The notes under the pieces are model-generated. The model was given only the letters and a program-made list of their open reading frames with translations. It was not told the DNA's origin and made no database searches. A DNA stretch of 64,000 nt from Limanda limanda (lineage: Eukaryota; Chordata; Actinopteri; Pleuronectiformes; Pleuronectidae): the NCBI RefSeq assembly GCF_963576545.1, contig NC_083647.1, positions 1,493,007 to 1,557,006 of the forward strand, in the 5' to 3' direction. The position numbers and the translations under genes were made by a program. Positions within the stretch are counted from its first letter, which is position 1; each line of letters opens with the position of its first letter. This document shows positions 1 through 11,639 of this stretch, piece after piece.

Positions 1-3000
1 AGTGAGCAGATTTTTTCCCATTCTTGATGTGTATGTAAATAATGTCTTATTTGTAAGTATCTGTAGAAGTCTTGGGTTGGTAACTCATATTTATCTTTAA
101 GCTGTTCAAATGACTTCAGCACACCTCCCTCGAACAACTGGTCCAATACTACTATTACCATCTCTCTCCATCGTTCAAAACACCTGTCCAGTCTAGCAGG
201 AAGAAATTCTGTGTTACTTGCTATTCTCATAGCTCTGGATATAGTCATGGGGAGTTTTAATTTTTTCCTCACAACTGACCATATTTTTAGAGTATTTTTA
301 ATCCATAAATTAGTAATCTTGTTCTTCCCACGGTGGTCTGAATTCAGGAATGGGAATGAGTCCAGTGGTGTGTCTGGGCATTCACTTTGTTCCATTCCTA
401 CCCATATAGTGTCTGTTTCTTGAGATACCCAAGCAACCATCGCTCGTAATTGGGCTGCCCAGTAATATTTTTTCAGGTCAGGCAGGTTCAGGCCTCCATT
501 GTCTTTTGGACATAGTAGTCTTTGAAGTTTAAGTCTGGGTGGTTTACTTTGCCATATAAATTTGGAAAATCTTTTGTTCAGTGCATTAAAAGTGGTCGCA
601 GGGACATATATAGGTAGTGATTGAAAAAGAAAAAGCAATCTTGGCAAAACATTCATTCTTATTGTTTCTATTCTTCCTATCAAAGAGAGTGGTAGGATTT
701 CCCATCTTGTGAGGTCTGCTTTTATGTGACCTATCAATTTTCCATAGTTGACCTTAAATAAGTTTGATAAATCTGTTGTAATGATAATTCCCAGGTATCT
801 AAATCCATCTGCCCAATTAGCATTAAGCCTTCCTGTTAGGTGTGTTGGCCATTGTCCAACTAACATCATTGCCTCTGATTTTGATTGGTTGATCTGATAG
901 CCAGAGAGCTCTCCATACTCTTTTAAAGTGTCCATCAACGCAGGAACAGATTTGACCGGATCACTTATGTAGGTCAGGATATCATCTGCAAAGAGAGATA
1001 TCTTATGTTCTCTATTCCCCATGTCCTTTATACCATTTATTTCCTTATTTTGTCTTATAGCTGCTGCCAAGGGTTCAATATTTATAGCAAAGAGCAGGGG
1101 ACTGAGGCAGTCTCCCTGTCTCACCCCCCTCTGCAGATCGAAGAACTCAGAACAGCATCCGTTCACTCTGACACACGACCTTGGGTTTTTGTATATGACC
1201 CTGACCCAGTTTACAAACTCTGGGTGAAATCCCATTGCAGATAGTGTTTTGTACAAGAAGTCCCAATTCACTGTATCAAATGCTTTCTCTCTCATCATCA
1301 TCTCATCGTCATCCGCTTATCCGGGGTCGGGTCGCGGGGGGAGCAGCTCAAGCAAATGCTTTCTGTGCATCAAAACTTATGAGCATTGATGTCTGCTTAC
1401 TTTTCTTAGCACAGGTAATAATGTTTAGGGTTCTTCTTATATTATTAGCACCCTGTCTGCTGGGAATGAATCCTGTTTGATCCGGGTTAATCAGCGTTGT
1501 AATATGTTTTTGGATTCTCTGTGCTAAAATACTTGTCAATAATTTCTGGTCATTACATATCAGGCTAATGGGTCTATATCCTTCACAGTGTGTTGGATCC
1601 TTTCCTTCTTTATAAATCACAGATATGATGGCCCGGGACCATGTCTCAGGGGGGTCATTTTTGGAAAGAGCGTATCTAAACACCCTGGTTAAAATCGGCG
1701 CCAGCTCATTTATGAAGCATTTATAGAATTCTCCAGAGAATCCATCGACTCCTGGGGATTTATTATTTTTCAATCTTTTTATTGCATCCCTTATTTCTAT
1801 TTCTGATATTGGTGTTACCATATTTAATGATACATCTTCTGGCAATTCGGGGAGGTTTAACTTAGCTAGGAAGATTTTAGAATTATCTGTTGTTTGTGAT
1901 TTAGGTTCTCTGTACAGATTTTGGTAAAATGATGCAAATGCATCTGCCACCTCTTTGGGAAGAGATACTGTTCTTGCCATTGTTGGATGGACTACCTTAG
2001 AGACAGTTCGGTTAGCCTGAGCTTTGCGAAGTTGGAAAGCTAGGAGGCGGCTGGCTCTGTTGCCCATCTCATAATATTTCTGTCTGGAGAATCGTAGAGG
2101 TCCCTCCGCTTTGTATGATAAAAGCTTATCCAGTGATTTTCTTGCCTCCTTGAGTTCTGTGGCATTAATACTTGATCTATTATTCTGGTGTTGTATTTCT
2201 AGGAGTTTTATCTTGTTTTCTAGGGTCAACAGTTCCTCTAGTCGCTTTCTCTTCAGTTGTGGTGATATCTGTATGATTTTCCCTCTTATGACTGCTTTTG
2301 CTCCCTCCCATAAAATTGACAGGTTAACTTCTCCATTATCATTTATCTCAAAGTATTCTTTTAATTGTTGTCTCAAATCCTCCACTATTTCTGTGTTGCT
2401 CAGAAGAGATACATTCAACCTCCAGTATCTGAAGAAAGAGTACATGCCCAGGTCTATTTTCAGTATAATTGGGGCATGATCACTCAGAGTTATAGGTTCA
2501 GTGTAACATTCTATTACTTTGTACATGTATTGTTGAGGAAGACAGAAGAAGTCAATTCTTGAATAACTGTTGTGTACATTAGAAAAAAAGCTGAAATCTC
2601 TCCCTTTAGGGTTTTTAGTTCTCCATGGGTCCACAAGTCCCAGTTCAGAAATGAAATTATTCAGTGTAAGTGTTTTTGGACTTTTGGGTCCTTTTTCTAT
2701 TGGGTTCCTGTCCTTTTTCCCATCTTGCACCGCGCTGAAGTCCCCTCCGATTACTAGCATACCCTTTGAATTGTCTGAAATGGTGTTCGCAATTTCTTTG
2801 AAGAAACCTGGGTCATGTTCGTTTGGGGCATATACATTCAAAATGGAGATCTCATTTCCTCCGACACTTCCAACCACCATGACATATCTTCCTGATTTAT
2901 CCTGCACCACCTTCTCTACACTGAAGGCCAGAGTTTTACTAATTAGAATCGCCACCCCTCTTTTTTTCCCATTTGAGGCACTGTACACTAAATTTACCCA

Positions 3001-3195
3001 GTCCCTCTTTAATTTTTTGTGTTCTTCCTCGGATAAGTGAGTTTCTTGTAGCATTGCAACGGAGCATTGCATTTTCTTTAACTGATTGAATATTTTTTTC
3101 CTTTTTATAGGATGGTTTAGTCCATGGACATTGTAACTCACTATGGTCAATTTTGAAGTCATTCCTGATATAGACTTTATCAATGTTAGACACAC
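1..3195 (-). pseudogene. L1-clade LINE, ORF2 (endonuclease-reverse transcriptase), runs off the window
   Basis: On the minus strand an L1-type ORF2 begins near 3,195 (or the internal Met of MTSKLT) and runs to the window edge. The N-terminal APE endonuclease shows NVHGL, LQETHL, GGDFS, SRIDFF and SDHAPI. The reverse transcriptase follows with NNKSPGVDG, YRPISLI and, downstream of the break, RGVRQGDCLSPLL and FADD (about nt 1,000). By family knowledge this protein nicks genomic DNA and primes reverse transcription of its own RNA there. The frame is open on both sides of one interruption at 1,289-1,352, a 64-bp insertion with a 12-bp target duplication that shifts the frame, so this copy is young but dead. 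ORF1 is not seen. The 3' end lies outside the window. L1 clade rather than L2 or Tx1 is judged from the RT motifs and from the related copies at 3.8-7.2 and 22-24 kb. Confidence 0.9.
1277..1364. repeat. 64-bp insertion with 12-bp target site duplication inside L1 ORF2
   Basis: The 12-mer caaatgctttct occurs at 1,277-1,288 and again at 1,353-1,364, flanking a 64-bp GC-rich segment (1,289-1,352) that contains gcttatccggggtcgg and gtcgcggggg. Removing the segment and one 12-mer rejoins the L1 reading frame (KAFDTVNWDF), so this is a true insertion with a target duplication. From memory, the segment resembles a short sequence dispersed in many fish genomes. It has no tail or coding capacity. Confidence 0.85.
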
Positions 3196-3790
3196 ACCAC
3201 AAGTAGGAAAATCTTTTGAGATAATTGATGAAGGATTCAGTTATGTTGTAAACATCAATGACATTCCTGAGTTGACACAGGTACCGTCATGTTTATGGGC
3301 TTAGCACAAATATGTGGGTCTGATCAGCAAGCAGACCCAATAGTGATAAAACCTAAATCTCCTTGTAGACTATGTCAGAATCAATATCTGTTGACTGTTG
3401 CAGTGGAAGGTATTAAACCAGTTTTTGAATCTCTTTTTCTAGCTGGAGTGACCACATGTTTTATCTTTGTTCTTCTCCAGAACTCAGTTTCCCAGGGTGC
3501 TTCAACGTCACTCAGAGGTGTAAAAAAAACGACTGGGGACACAACTTTCAACCACTATCGGTCACTCTGGGACCCATGACCCATGAGGTAACCAGGCCAA
3601 TATAAGCCAAGTCCACACGCACACAAAGGCATATCTGCCCACACATCTCAGCCCTGCCTGTCTCTAGCTGAAGGGAAAAGAGAGAAAGAAACAAAACTAA
3701 AAAGAAACAAAACTAAAAAACACATAGAGAGTAAAGTAAAGAAAAACTAACATTTTTTGGAATGTAAGTTTTAGTTGTACGTCAGCAGAA
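3196..3790. other. Unassigned sequence between two L1 copies
   Basis: No recognisable family. Plus-strand frames hold a short open stretch near 3,190-3,300 and a 96-codon ORF (3,289-3,579) with no motif I know. Around 3,690-3,720 an A-rich segment contains agaaacaaaactaaaa twice in tandem. It may be L1 leader sequence or an unidentified repeat. Confidence 0.4.
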
Positions 3791-3807
3791 CTCAGATATC
3801 TGACTCC

Positions 3808-4450
3808 TCAGGCGTAATATCTAATGAATCTATAATGAACAACAAGGGGTTCCAGATTGTCAAATTTCCTCAGAGAGCCCTTGAGGGAAAACCTTAATCT
3901 CTCCAACTTTAAATTGTGAAGAACTTCCTTAACCCATTGAGTGTAGGATGGGGGCAAGTTGTGCTTCCAGATCAGCAAAATTAAGCGCCTAGCCAACAGA
4001 GTGCAAAAGGCCATAGAATGTCGTGCCTCAGCCTTCAAGATGTTGTTGTGTGGGATACCAAAGAGGGCAGAGAGGGGATGGGGGTCGGCCACAAAATGGT
4101 AAGCAATTTGAAGGAATCGAATATTTTGGACCAGAAGTCTGTAAGCTTTGGACATGACCAAAACATGTGTATGAGATCGGCAGAGGACTGGTTGCATCTA
4201 TTACAAGTGTCAGCTACATTGGGATAGAATTTAGACACTCTATGATTGGTGTAATAAGTCCTGTGTATGAGTTTACATTGAATCAGCCCGTGTTGGGCAC
4301 AGACAGAAGAGTTGTGGCCTAACTCAAGGATGTTGTCCCACTGATCTTCTTCAAAATTAAGCCCCAGATCCTGTTCCCACAAATGTTTTGTGTGTTGTGG
4401 GGAAACTGAAGTGATGGCGTCCATTGCATCAAAAATACGGGAGATATTCC
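3808..4450 (-). mobile_element. L1-clade LINE, 3' end of ORF2 (fragment)
   Basis: The minus-strand translation gives the C-terminal domain typical of fish L1 ORF2: FYPNVADTCNRCN, then LIHMFWSCPKLTDFW (the Cys/His segment), LARRLILLIWK and LERLRFSLKG, ending at a stop near 3,808. Only the last third of ORF2 is present. Its upstream edge (about 4,450) abuts a T-run that is the poly(A) end of the next L1 on the same strand, suggesting that L1 inserted into this one. Confidence 0.85.
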
Positions 4451-4451
4451 C

Positions 4452-7170
4452 TTTTTTTTTAACAATATGTTTATTATGTTTTTTCAGGTAGTTAAGTACA
4501 AACATACAAATACTAGGAGTAAGTAAGAAATTATGCCAAAATGAAAGGAAAAGAGAAAGAAAGAAAAAAGAGTAAATTAAAATAAAATAAAGGCATAAAA
4601 ACAGAACAAAAAAACAAACAGACAAAACTAACAAACAGGGCGTACAAAAGGACAATGAAATGTATTGATGCATCACTAGTATACAAAATACATTAAAAAA
4701 AAAAGGTGTAGAGAAGTGGCCTATTGTGAGTCTCATAGCTGCTCTAAATCTCCATCAAATTGAGCAAGGTGGTCTAAGAATGGCTGCCAGATCTTGTAGA
4801 ATTGTTTAAGCTTGTTTGTCAAACTGTATCGGATTTTCTCCATATATAATAGAGAAGTAAGTTCTGATAGCCACGTCTTGAAGAGTGGCACTGCTCCTGA
4901 CTTCCATAGCCTTATAATCAGTCTCTTTGCAATTAACATTCCATTCATGATGATGTGCTGTACTGGGATACTTCGAGGCAAAAGAGACAGGGAGAAGCCA
5001 AACAGTGCCACCTCTGGCTCAGGCTTGAACACACAGTTGTACATTTCAGAAAACCACTTAAATATTCCACACCAGAAGTCGTACAGCTTTGAACATGTCC
5101 AGAAAAGGTGGGTTAAAGATCCGTCAGCAGATTTACATCGATCACACAAAGGAGAGACAGCAGGATATATTCTATGTAGTTTGGTTTTCGAATAATGGAG
5201 TCTATGCATAACCTTAAACTGGATTAAGTGATGTCTGGCATTAATAGAACAATATTGGATTCTGCTGAGACCCTCCTGCCAAACAATGTCGTCAATCTGG
5301 AGAACCAGTTCCTCCTCCCAAGCCTTTTTCAAAGAGTGGGTGACATAGTTCACTTGTTCAGCGACCATGACAAAGTTTGAAATCAAGCATTTTGATCCGG
5401 CGGGCCAAGCCAGAAACTATAAATCCTACTTTCATCAGGGAGAGATTCAAATTTAGTCAGGCTTTGGCGGACATAGTTTCTAACCTGAAGGTATCTAAAG
5501 AAGTGTGTTGGCGGAAGGGCAAACTTGTCTATTAGTTGAGTAAATGTTTGTCAATGTACAAATCTTTTAAAACTATGATGCCTTTTTGTCTCCAACTATA
5601 AAAAGTTGCATCTAAGAGAGCAGGTAATCTAAGAGAGCAGGTAATGCATGATTATGACACACTGGAGCATAGATAGAGGTACCAGGTAACTTGCAGCACT
5701 TCATAATTTGCTGCCATATTTTCAAACAATTATTAATTATTAGATTTTTCACTTTTGTGATGGGCAGCCCAGGTGTTGAAAAAAGAAGAGCTGGGAGTGA
5801 ACTGTCTTTGACGTCTTTCTTTTCAATGGCTACCCACGCAGGGGTGCTTGTTGAAATCTCCAGGTTGTAGCCATCACCCCAGAAGGCAAGAGCTCTAAGA
5901 TTTGCCGCCCAGTAGTAATGCTGGAAGCATGGCAGCCCAAATCCACCTTTCTCTCTGAGTTTTTGTAAATGAGTTTTTGATTGGGCCGAGCACAGGGGTC
6001 TGTGCTCGGCCCAATTTTATTCTCATTATGTATGCTTCCACTAGGAAACATTATCAGGACACACTCGGTAAATTTTCACTGTTATGCGGATGACACCCAG
6101 TTATATTTGTCAATAAAACCTGATCAAAGTAATCAATTAACTAAACTTCGAGCATGTCTCAAGGACATAAAAACCTGGATGACCCGCAATTTTCTCTTAT
6201 TAAACTCATATAAAACTGAGGTTATAATACTCGGCCCTAAACACCTTAGAGAAACATTATCTAATGATATAGCTGCGCTCGACGACATTGCCCTTGCTTC
6301 CAATGAAACAGTCTTCGATCCTGATTTGTCCTTTAATAGTCACTTAAAACAAATTTCTAGGACCGCCTTTTTCCACTTGTGTAATATCTCAAAAATCAGA
6401 CATGTCCTTTCGCAAAAAGATGCAGAAAAACTAGTCCACGCCTTTGTTACATCGAGACTGGACTACTGTAATTCACTATTATCAGGCTCCAGCAGTAAGT
6501 CGTTAAAGACTCTGCAGCTTGTCCAAAATGCCGCAGCACGTGTCCTGACGAGAACTAAGAAAAGAGAGCACATTTCTCCAGTATTAGCATCGCTACACTG
6601 GCTTCCTGTTAAATCAAGAATAGAGTTTAAAATTCTCCACCTCCTTAGTAGTTTTTCCTTACTCTTGTTGAGGGTTAAGGACAGAGGATGTCACACCATG
6701 TTAAAGCCCTATGATACGAATTGTGATTTGTGAATGTGGGGTATACAAATAAAACTTGATTGATTGATTGATATAATGTGAGCTTTAAAAACCCCCAGAT
6801 AAAAGGCATGATTATTGAGTCTAGTAACTTAAAGAATGACTTTGTGAGGAAAATAGGAATGTTCTGAAAGAGGTATAGGAATCTTGCCAGTGAAACCATC
6901 TTGATAGCATTTGTACGACCCACTATAGAGAGCGGGAGCGTGCACCATTTGCCAATATCTCTTTTTAGTTTTTCAACCTTTTCATGGAAATTTTCAGTTT
7001 AAATATTAATTTAGGATCCTTTGGAAGAGTAACTCCTAGGTCCTTCAGCTTGTCTGTAACTTTAAATGGGAGTTTATGCAGAAATTCTGCTTCATGGTTA
7101 TCCCCAAGAGGCATAAATTCTTTCCTCAAATCTCCCACCTTGCCACACAGTAGTCTGAGTGGTAGAAAAT
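4452..7170 (-). mobile_element. L1-clade LINE, 3' half, interrupted by an L2 insertion
   Basis: A 3' poly(A) (T-run at about 4,452-4,460 on the plus strand) is followed by an A/T-rich 3' UTR and the end of ORF2 (stop at 4,733; open 4,733-5,386 with CDRCKSADGSLTHLFWTC and AKRLIIRLWKSG). Coding similarity continues through 5,400-5,980 with frameshifts. After the nested L2 it resumes at about 6,776-7,170, where RTNAIKMVSLARFLYLFQ and KVTDKLKDLGVT mark the RT C-terminal region. The copy is 5' truncated within RT. The reading frame is decayed, so it is non-functional. Confidence 0.85.
5980..6775 (+). mobile_element. L2-clade LINE, 5'-truncated, nested in an L1
   Basis: A plus-strand open frame (5,981-6,733) starts in the RT active-site region ([12 protein letters not shown]), continues to YADDTQLY, then the L2-type C-terminus ([34 protein letters not shown]). 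A short 3' UTR ends in repeats of ttgattga at about 6,755-6,775, the usual L2-type tail. L1 coding sequence on the opposite strand resumes on both sides, which proves nesting. The flanks aaatgagttttt and aatgtgagcttt are an imperfect candidate target duplication. The 5' truncation and missing endonuclease mean it is not autonomous. Confidence 0.88.
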
Positions 7171-7980
7171 GTAAGTCAATTTGTAAATAAGGGCTCAACA
7201 GATGTGATAACAACATAGGCTAAAGCAGTACAATGTAACAGTTCCACCCAGAAGGGGCTGAAATAACGGTGAGCCCAACTTATATTAACTTCTATGCCAC
7301 TACAAATAACTTTGGCATCTTCTAACACCAACACACGAACAGCCATATTTGTTCTGTTAACAAAACGCCAGCATGTGAGCCCTTGCCATGCATTTATATC
7401 TCTCACCCGGTCTGTACCTGTCTTTTCCTATCAGCCCATATTGAGCTGAAGAAAAAGGCGGAGCATGTCTCGTGCTTCTCCAGGAAATCTTGGCACGCCC
7501 GCACCAGGTACGCCCGGGCCCTACCCTCAAAGACCTCCTTAAGCTTGGCTTTAAGGGAGTCACAAGCCAGCTGATTTACAGTGCTGCTGCAGTTTCCTTT
7601 GCTGTACTCGAGCTCGAGGAGGCGCTGAAAGCTAAACATCTCCTTCTTTGCCAACCTCACCTTCCTTTACAACACCAATCACAAAACGTTTTTATTCGTT
7701 TCTTCGCTACTTCCCACCACTCAATCACCCAAGGACACATTGGACTTAGTCCTAGAAGGTTTTTGAAAAACAGTACGAAATCTCGTTTGAAAATGTCCTC
7801 GTCTAATATACTAAAATTGAGGTGCCAGTACCCACGCCCAAAAACAGGCAGGCATAGGCGCACCTCAATTAGCAGCCCATGATGGTCAGAGAAGAACCAA
7901 GAGAGCAGTCGACCTGACACCAATTCAAAGATTTTGCTACAAACACGTAGTCCAGACGTCTAAACGTTCCACGTGAGTAA

Positions 7981-8509
7981 AGGCTCTTATATACTTCTAC
8001 GTATCCGTTTCTCGGAGAGGGCTCCACAGGGGGCGAAGAGTCTTTTTGATTTTTGCTTCTCCGACCACTGTACGTCGAGGGTTAGGGTTAACGTTAGCGC
8101 CGTTTTGAAAGCTCCTTATAACCGTCTGTGACCGTGCACACATGCCGTCAGTGCTCGAACGAGCGACCGTCAGCCGGACAACTCCGCTGGCTTAACACAC
8201 ACGTCACATTTATCGTAGAATCATAGCTGTGTTTGGGTTTGATGTGACAGGAAACAGGAAGTTTGAGGTCCGGAAATGACGTCGAACAGAAATGACGTCG
8301 TACGTAAATGACGTCATACGGAAATGATGTCGTTCGCGGACCAATCACAGCCAAGGGCTCTCTGTGGGCTCTCCGACATAAACACGGACAGTTAGAAAAA
8401 TCAGAGGTGTACGAAAAGCTCTCCGAGGCGCTCGGAGAGGGCGTTCCACGACGGATAGGGCGATCTTATCTGTCCGTTTTACAAAATACGCACAAGCATA
8501 AATTGGCCT
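7981..8509. mobile_element. MITE with inverted ends, nested in the Keno remnant
   Basis: Keno-like coding sequence breaks at both edges of this segment. The ends are inverted: taaaggctcttatatac on the left and ataaattggccttta on the right, the latter shared in form with the Harbinger-type MITE at 28,920-29,467. The interior is CpG-rich, with repeated tgacgtc/acgtcat motifs around 8,278-8,330 and inverted ctcggagagg/ctctccgag motifs. It is non-coding and non-autonomous. The precise target duplication (TA or TWA) is ambiguous. Confidence 0.7.
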
Positions 8510-9018
8510 TTACGCCATATGGTACCGTCTACCAGTGGCCTGACCATCCTCCCCCCATCTACCAGCCCGTGTCTAGCCATAAGGTTGGAGATATAACTAT
8601 CGCTGGTGTCGCCCCACTTACCTAACTGAACATTGAAATCCCCACCGACAATTACCTGCCTGTGGGTGGCCAGGTGTGGCTCTACTAACTCAAACATTTC
8701 TCGTCGTTCCTTCTGAGTTTGTGGTCCATACGCCACAAAAACGCTCAGTTTGCTTGTCCCCCATGCGATGTCAACACCCATTATCCTCGAACATTTATGA
8801 AAACATCCTCCTTCCTAATCTCTTTAACACCAAACAAAATCCTGACACCTGTAGAGTGGACCCCTCCCACACTCCCGATTGAGTCCCCTTTCGTACACTG
8901 CCTTGAGAATTTTGCAGCATCCCCCATGTCCCGTAAATGAACTTCCTGCAATGAACTAATTTCAACATGCAGATGGTCCACAAAATCCTAAACAACCATT
9001 ATTTTGAGTGTGTCCCTC

Positions 9019-9652
9019 TGTAACGGATGCAGACACGTGACTCAGGATTTGGTTTTGGGTTCTTTATTCACCTGCAGAAACCAACAGAAACCTCTTTTGC
9101 TCCATTCAAAAGTCCTCAGTAACACATTGTTGGGCAAACAGTTATAATCTAAAAGGAAACCCACATACCTGCAGAAACCAACAGAAACCTATTTTTGCTC
9201 CATTCAAAAGTCTGCAAAATAGAATAAATTTACAATCAAGGCTGCCGAAATCTGTGGCGCGAAAACAAAATGGCGGCTGCATTTCATAAAATACATCTCC
9301 GGGGACATTAAATTACGTTAATTTGCAACATTGCCAAAACATAAACACTCAAAACAACAGCACAATGTACTTATACAGTGGATATTAAAGAAAATATCAA
9401 AGAAAACTATAACACAGCACGGAGCTTTTCAACAGGTGACCAACCCTCAGTGATACAAAACTACACTGAGGGAAGGAAGAGCCGACAGGAAGTAAAGAAC
9501 TTTCGGGGAGCACAAAAGGTGTTACACGGCAACATCACTTCCGCAGGCAGCGTTAACACAATAAAATAATAACATAATAAAATTCAAAAATACAAATTAC
9601 AAATACAAATTACAAATAAAAATAAATACAGTACATTCTTAACTCTGTTACA
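9019..9652 (-). mobile_element. Solo LTR (minus orientation) with 4-bp target duplication
   Basis: The segment starts tgtaacgg and ends ctgttaca (TG...CA with short inverted ends). It is flanked by cctc at 9,015-9,018 and at 9,653-9,656. Keno-like sequence is continuous once the segment and one cctc are removed. A reversed AATAAA (tttatt, 9,063-9,068) about 45 nt from the left edge implies minus-strand orientation. Inside it, a 44-bp block beginning cctgcagaaaccaac is repeated at 9,071 and 9,168. No internal retroviral or retrotransposon genes remain, consistent with LTR-LTR recombination. The family is not identified. Confidence 0.78.
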
Positions 9653-10539
9653 CCTCATTCCTCTTACATTTAACGAAAGAATCTTAACTGCAGCCATTAT
9701 TATTTGTATTTTTACCGAATCAAAACAAACAAAAAAACTCCTGACTGCAAGTAGAGGTCCTCACTGTCCATCTGGCCCGCCTAGAAAAGGGGATGGTATA
9801 TTGAGCAGGTCTGGGGGTTAATCCAGCTACAGCCGCAAACCTACGGCGAGCAGATCTTCTGGATCTCCTCTGATCTGCTCCGTAGCCGCTCCACTCTCAC
9901 CTAGCCCTTAGTTACCCCCCTCTCGCTCCTGATGTTCTTCCTCCTCTGCAGCCCTTCTTTGCTGTCCTACCCCGCAAACCATCCCACCATCAACTACCTT
10001 CTCTTGGTCCTGTCCCTCTGCCCTGTTGCCTTCCCCCTTTGACTTTTTACTATGGCTCCCCCCTTACTCTTGCCACTTCTAATTGTCTTCCCCACTCCAA
10101 AAGCCTGCAATCCTTTCCGTGCCCCCTTGTTGACCTAGGAGGTGGCTGGACCTGGGGTCCAGCCAATCCCCCCCTGTGTTGTCACAGGGCACATGGGCTT
10201 CACTATGCCCAGATGCACTGCGGGTTGTTCCACCTTAGAAAGATCAGTAGCTGGCTCTGCCTGTACTGGTGTGCTTGAGCCATTCCCTGCAGGCACGGGT
10301 CCCTTTCCTGGATCCTTTGCTTTTTCCGGCTCTCCAGTGGACTGGCCACTTCCGTGAAGGTCTTACTTTGGCTTGGACAGTTGCGGTACAGGTGGCCCAG
10401 TCCACCACATCCATGACAGGCCATGGGCCCCGTGCAATCTTTGGCCTCATGACCCCCTTGGCCACAAGCACGGCAGCAGGTTCCGGAACAGCCTGCCTCT
10501 CTATGGCCAGACTGCTCTGGATCTGGTCAATTTCAACGT

Positions 10540-11297
10540 ATTTATTTTTTCAGCACTTTACCCAATTTTGTCTCCCAATTAGTTTCTCCATCAGTTATTT
10601 CCAAAGGATATGCCCAGTAACGTCATTGGCCCTGCACACTGAGAGAGCCCTAAAGGGTTATCAACTCTGTCCTTCCACTTTCCCAAGTATTTAATCTGGG
10701 ATTTTTCCTGTATTGATTTTAGAACCAGAAGCAGTTGAAAACATGTCGATGACCCGCATAGCTTCCCGCCAACAAAAATACAAGGGGGCTGATGCTGGAC
10801 ATCCTTGTCTGACCCATCTAGTTTGCTTAAAAAACTCAGCAAGGTTTCCATTAACATAAACTCTGATTCCAACTTCTGTGTATAAGAACCTCAACCAACG
10901 CCTAAACACCGAAGCCCAATTTTTCTAATGTCCTGAACAGAACTCGTGGTCAACTCTGTCAAAGGATTTTTCCTGGTCAAGACTTGGGACAATTAGTGGT
11001 ATATTTCTGTCCTGGGAATAAGATAATATATCTCTATGCATTTGTAAATTCAAGTTCAATTGACTGCCAGGAACTGCACATGTATGATCTGAGCCGATGA
11101 CAAAGGGTAAAACGGTTTTTCAAAACCTTACGTAAAATCGTATAATCTGTACACAGCATTGTAAGCGGCCTGTTTGATATATTGTTACCATCTCCTTTTT
11201 TAAACAGAAGGGATATCACCCCTTTTCTCATGGACTCCCCTGTAATCCCAGATGTGCATTGTGATGGAAATCTAGAAATACAAGAGGCTGGAAACAA
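10540..11297 (-). mobile_element. Degraded Tx1-like reverse transcriptase fragment
   Basis: Minus-strand translations in several frames give RT blocks in order: GVISLLFKKGDGNN...LTMLCTDY (near 11,200-11,240), then WLRFLYTEVGIRVYVNGNL and WVRQGCPASAPLY (about 10,780-10,910), then WKDRVDNPLGLSQCAGP (near 10,650). Each aligns by eye with the Keno ORF2 RT (VISLLFKKGDGTDL; LYTGVGSNVSVNGHLGEIF; GVRQGCPLSPLLY; WKERTDVPGGLSLCTGP) but is much more diverged than the 7.4-10.5 kb copy, so it is probably a different Tx1-clade family. It is heavily frameshifted. Confidence 0.75.
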
Positions 11298-11639
11298 AGT
11301 TATCTACGTGTATTTAATTAGGGGCTTTCTGCAGAAAGGATCCACTCAGGGAGACACAAGGATCTCAGAGTGAAGATGGAGAACAGTCAAATCCAATGAT
11401 TTTATATAGGAGGACTGAGGGCTGTCTCTCTGAACCAATCCAGACTGGTTCCGTAGGTGGGGGAAGGAGTGGAATCTAAACACAAACAACGGGTTTTCAT
11501 GCATTTCCCAAGGAGATTAACAGACCTGTGGTGGGTAAACAAGTGGCAAAACGCTGTGGCCCAATGTCTTCCCAAAATATTATATAAAACTATTTTGTGA
11601 TCCCATCTATTCAGAATCATGGGCAACACCTCTCACCCC
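11298..11639. other. Unassigned intergenic sequence
   Basis: No coding similarity or clear repeat boundary found. It lies between the Tx1-like RT fragment and a Rex1/L2-like 3' end. Confidence 0.3.

Larger units (their letters stand above)
7411..10516 (-). mobile_element. Degraded Tx1-clade (Keno-like) LINE, outside the U2 array
   Basis: This is a decayed relative of the full Keno at 44.1-49.3 kb, on the minus strand. Reading 5' to 3': ORF1 zinc-knuckle region (10,516 to about 9,770; CHGCGGLGHLYRNC matches Keno CHGCGGMGHLYRNC); ORF2 endonuclease (9,700 to 8,510; SLQEVHLRDMGDAAKFS, IVGGDFNVQLGK); then the region before RT (7,925-7,411; FQRLLELEYSKGN, FLEKHETCSA). It is truncated at both ends, within ORF1 and before the RT core, and no U2 sequence flanks it. 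Two later insertions sit in it: a MITE (about 7,981-8,509) and a solo LTR (9,019-9,652). At the site of the frameshift in the full Keno this copy keeps a 6-base G/C run (near 8,553), which helps identify that frameshift as recent. Confidence 0.85.

Noticed and set aside
2111..3040. Plus-strand ORFs opposite the L1 ORF2
   Set aside because: They are shadows of the minus-strand L1 frame, lacking any motif of their own.
3289..3579. 96-codon plus-strand ORF
   Set aside because: No recognisable motif, no promoter or polyadenylation signal, and surrounded by LINE sequence; treated as chance.
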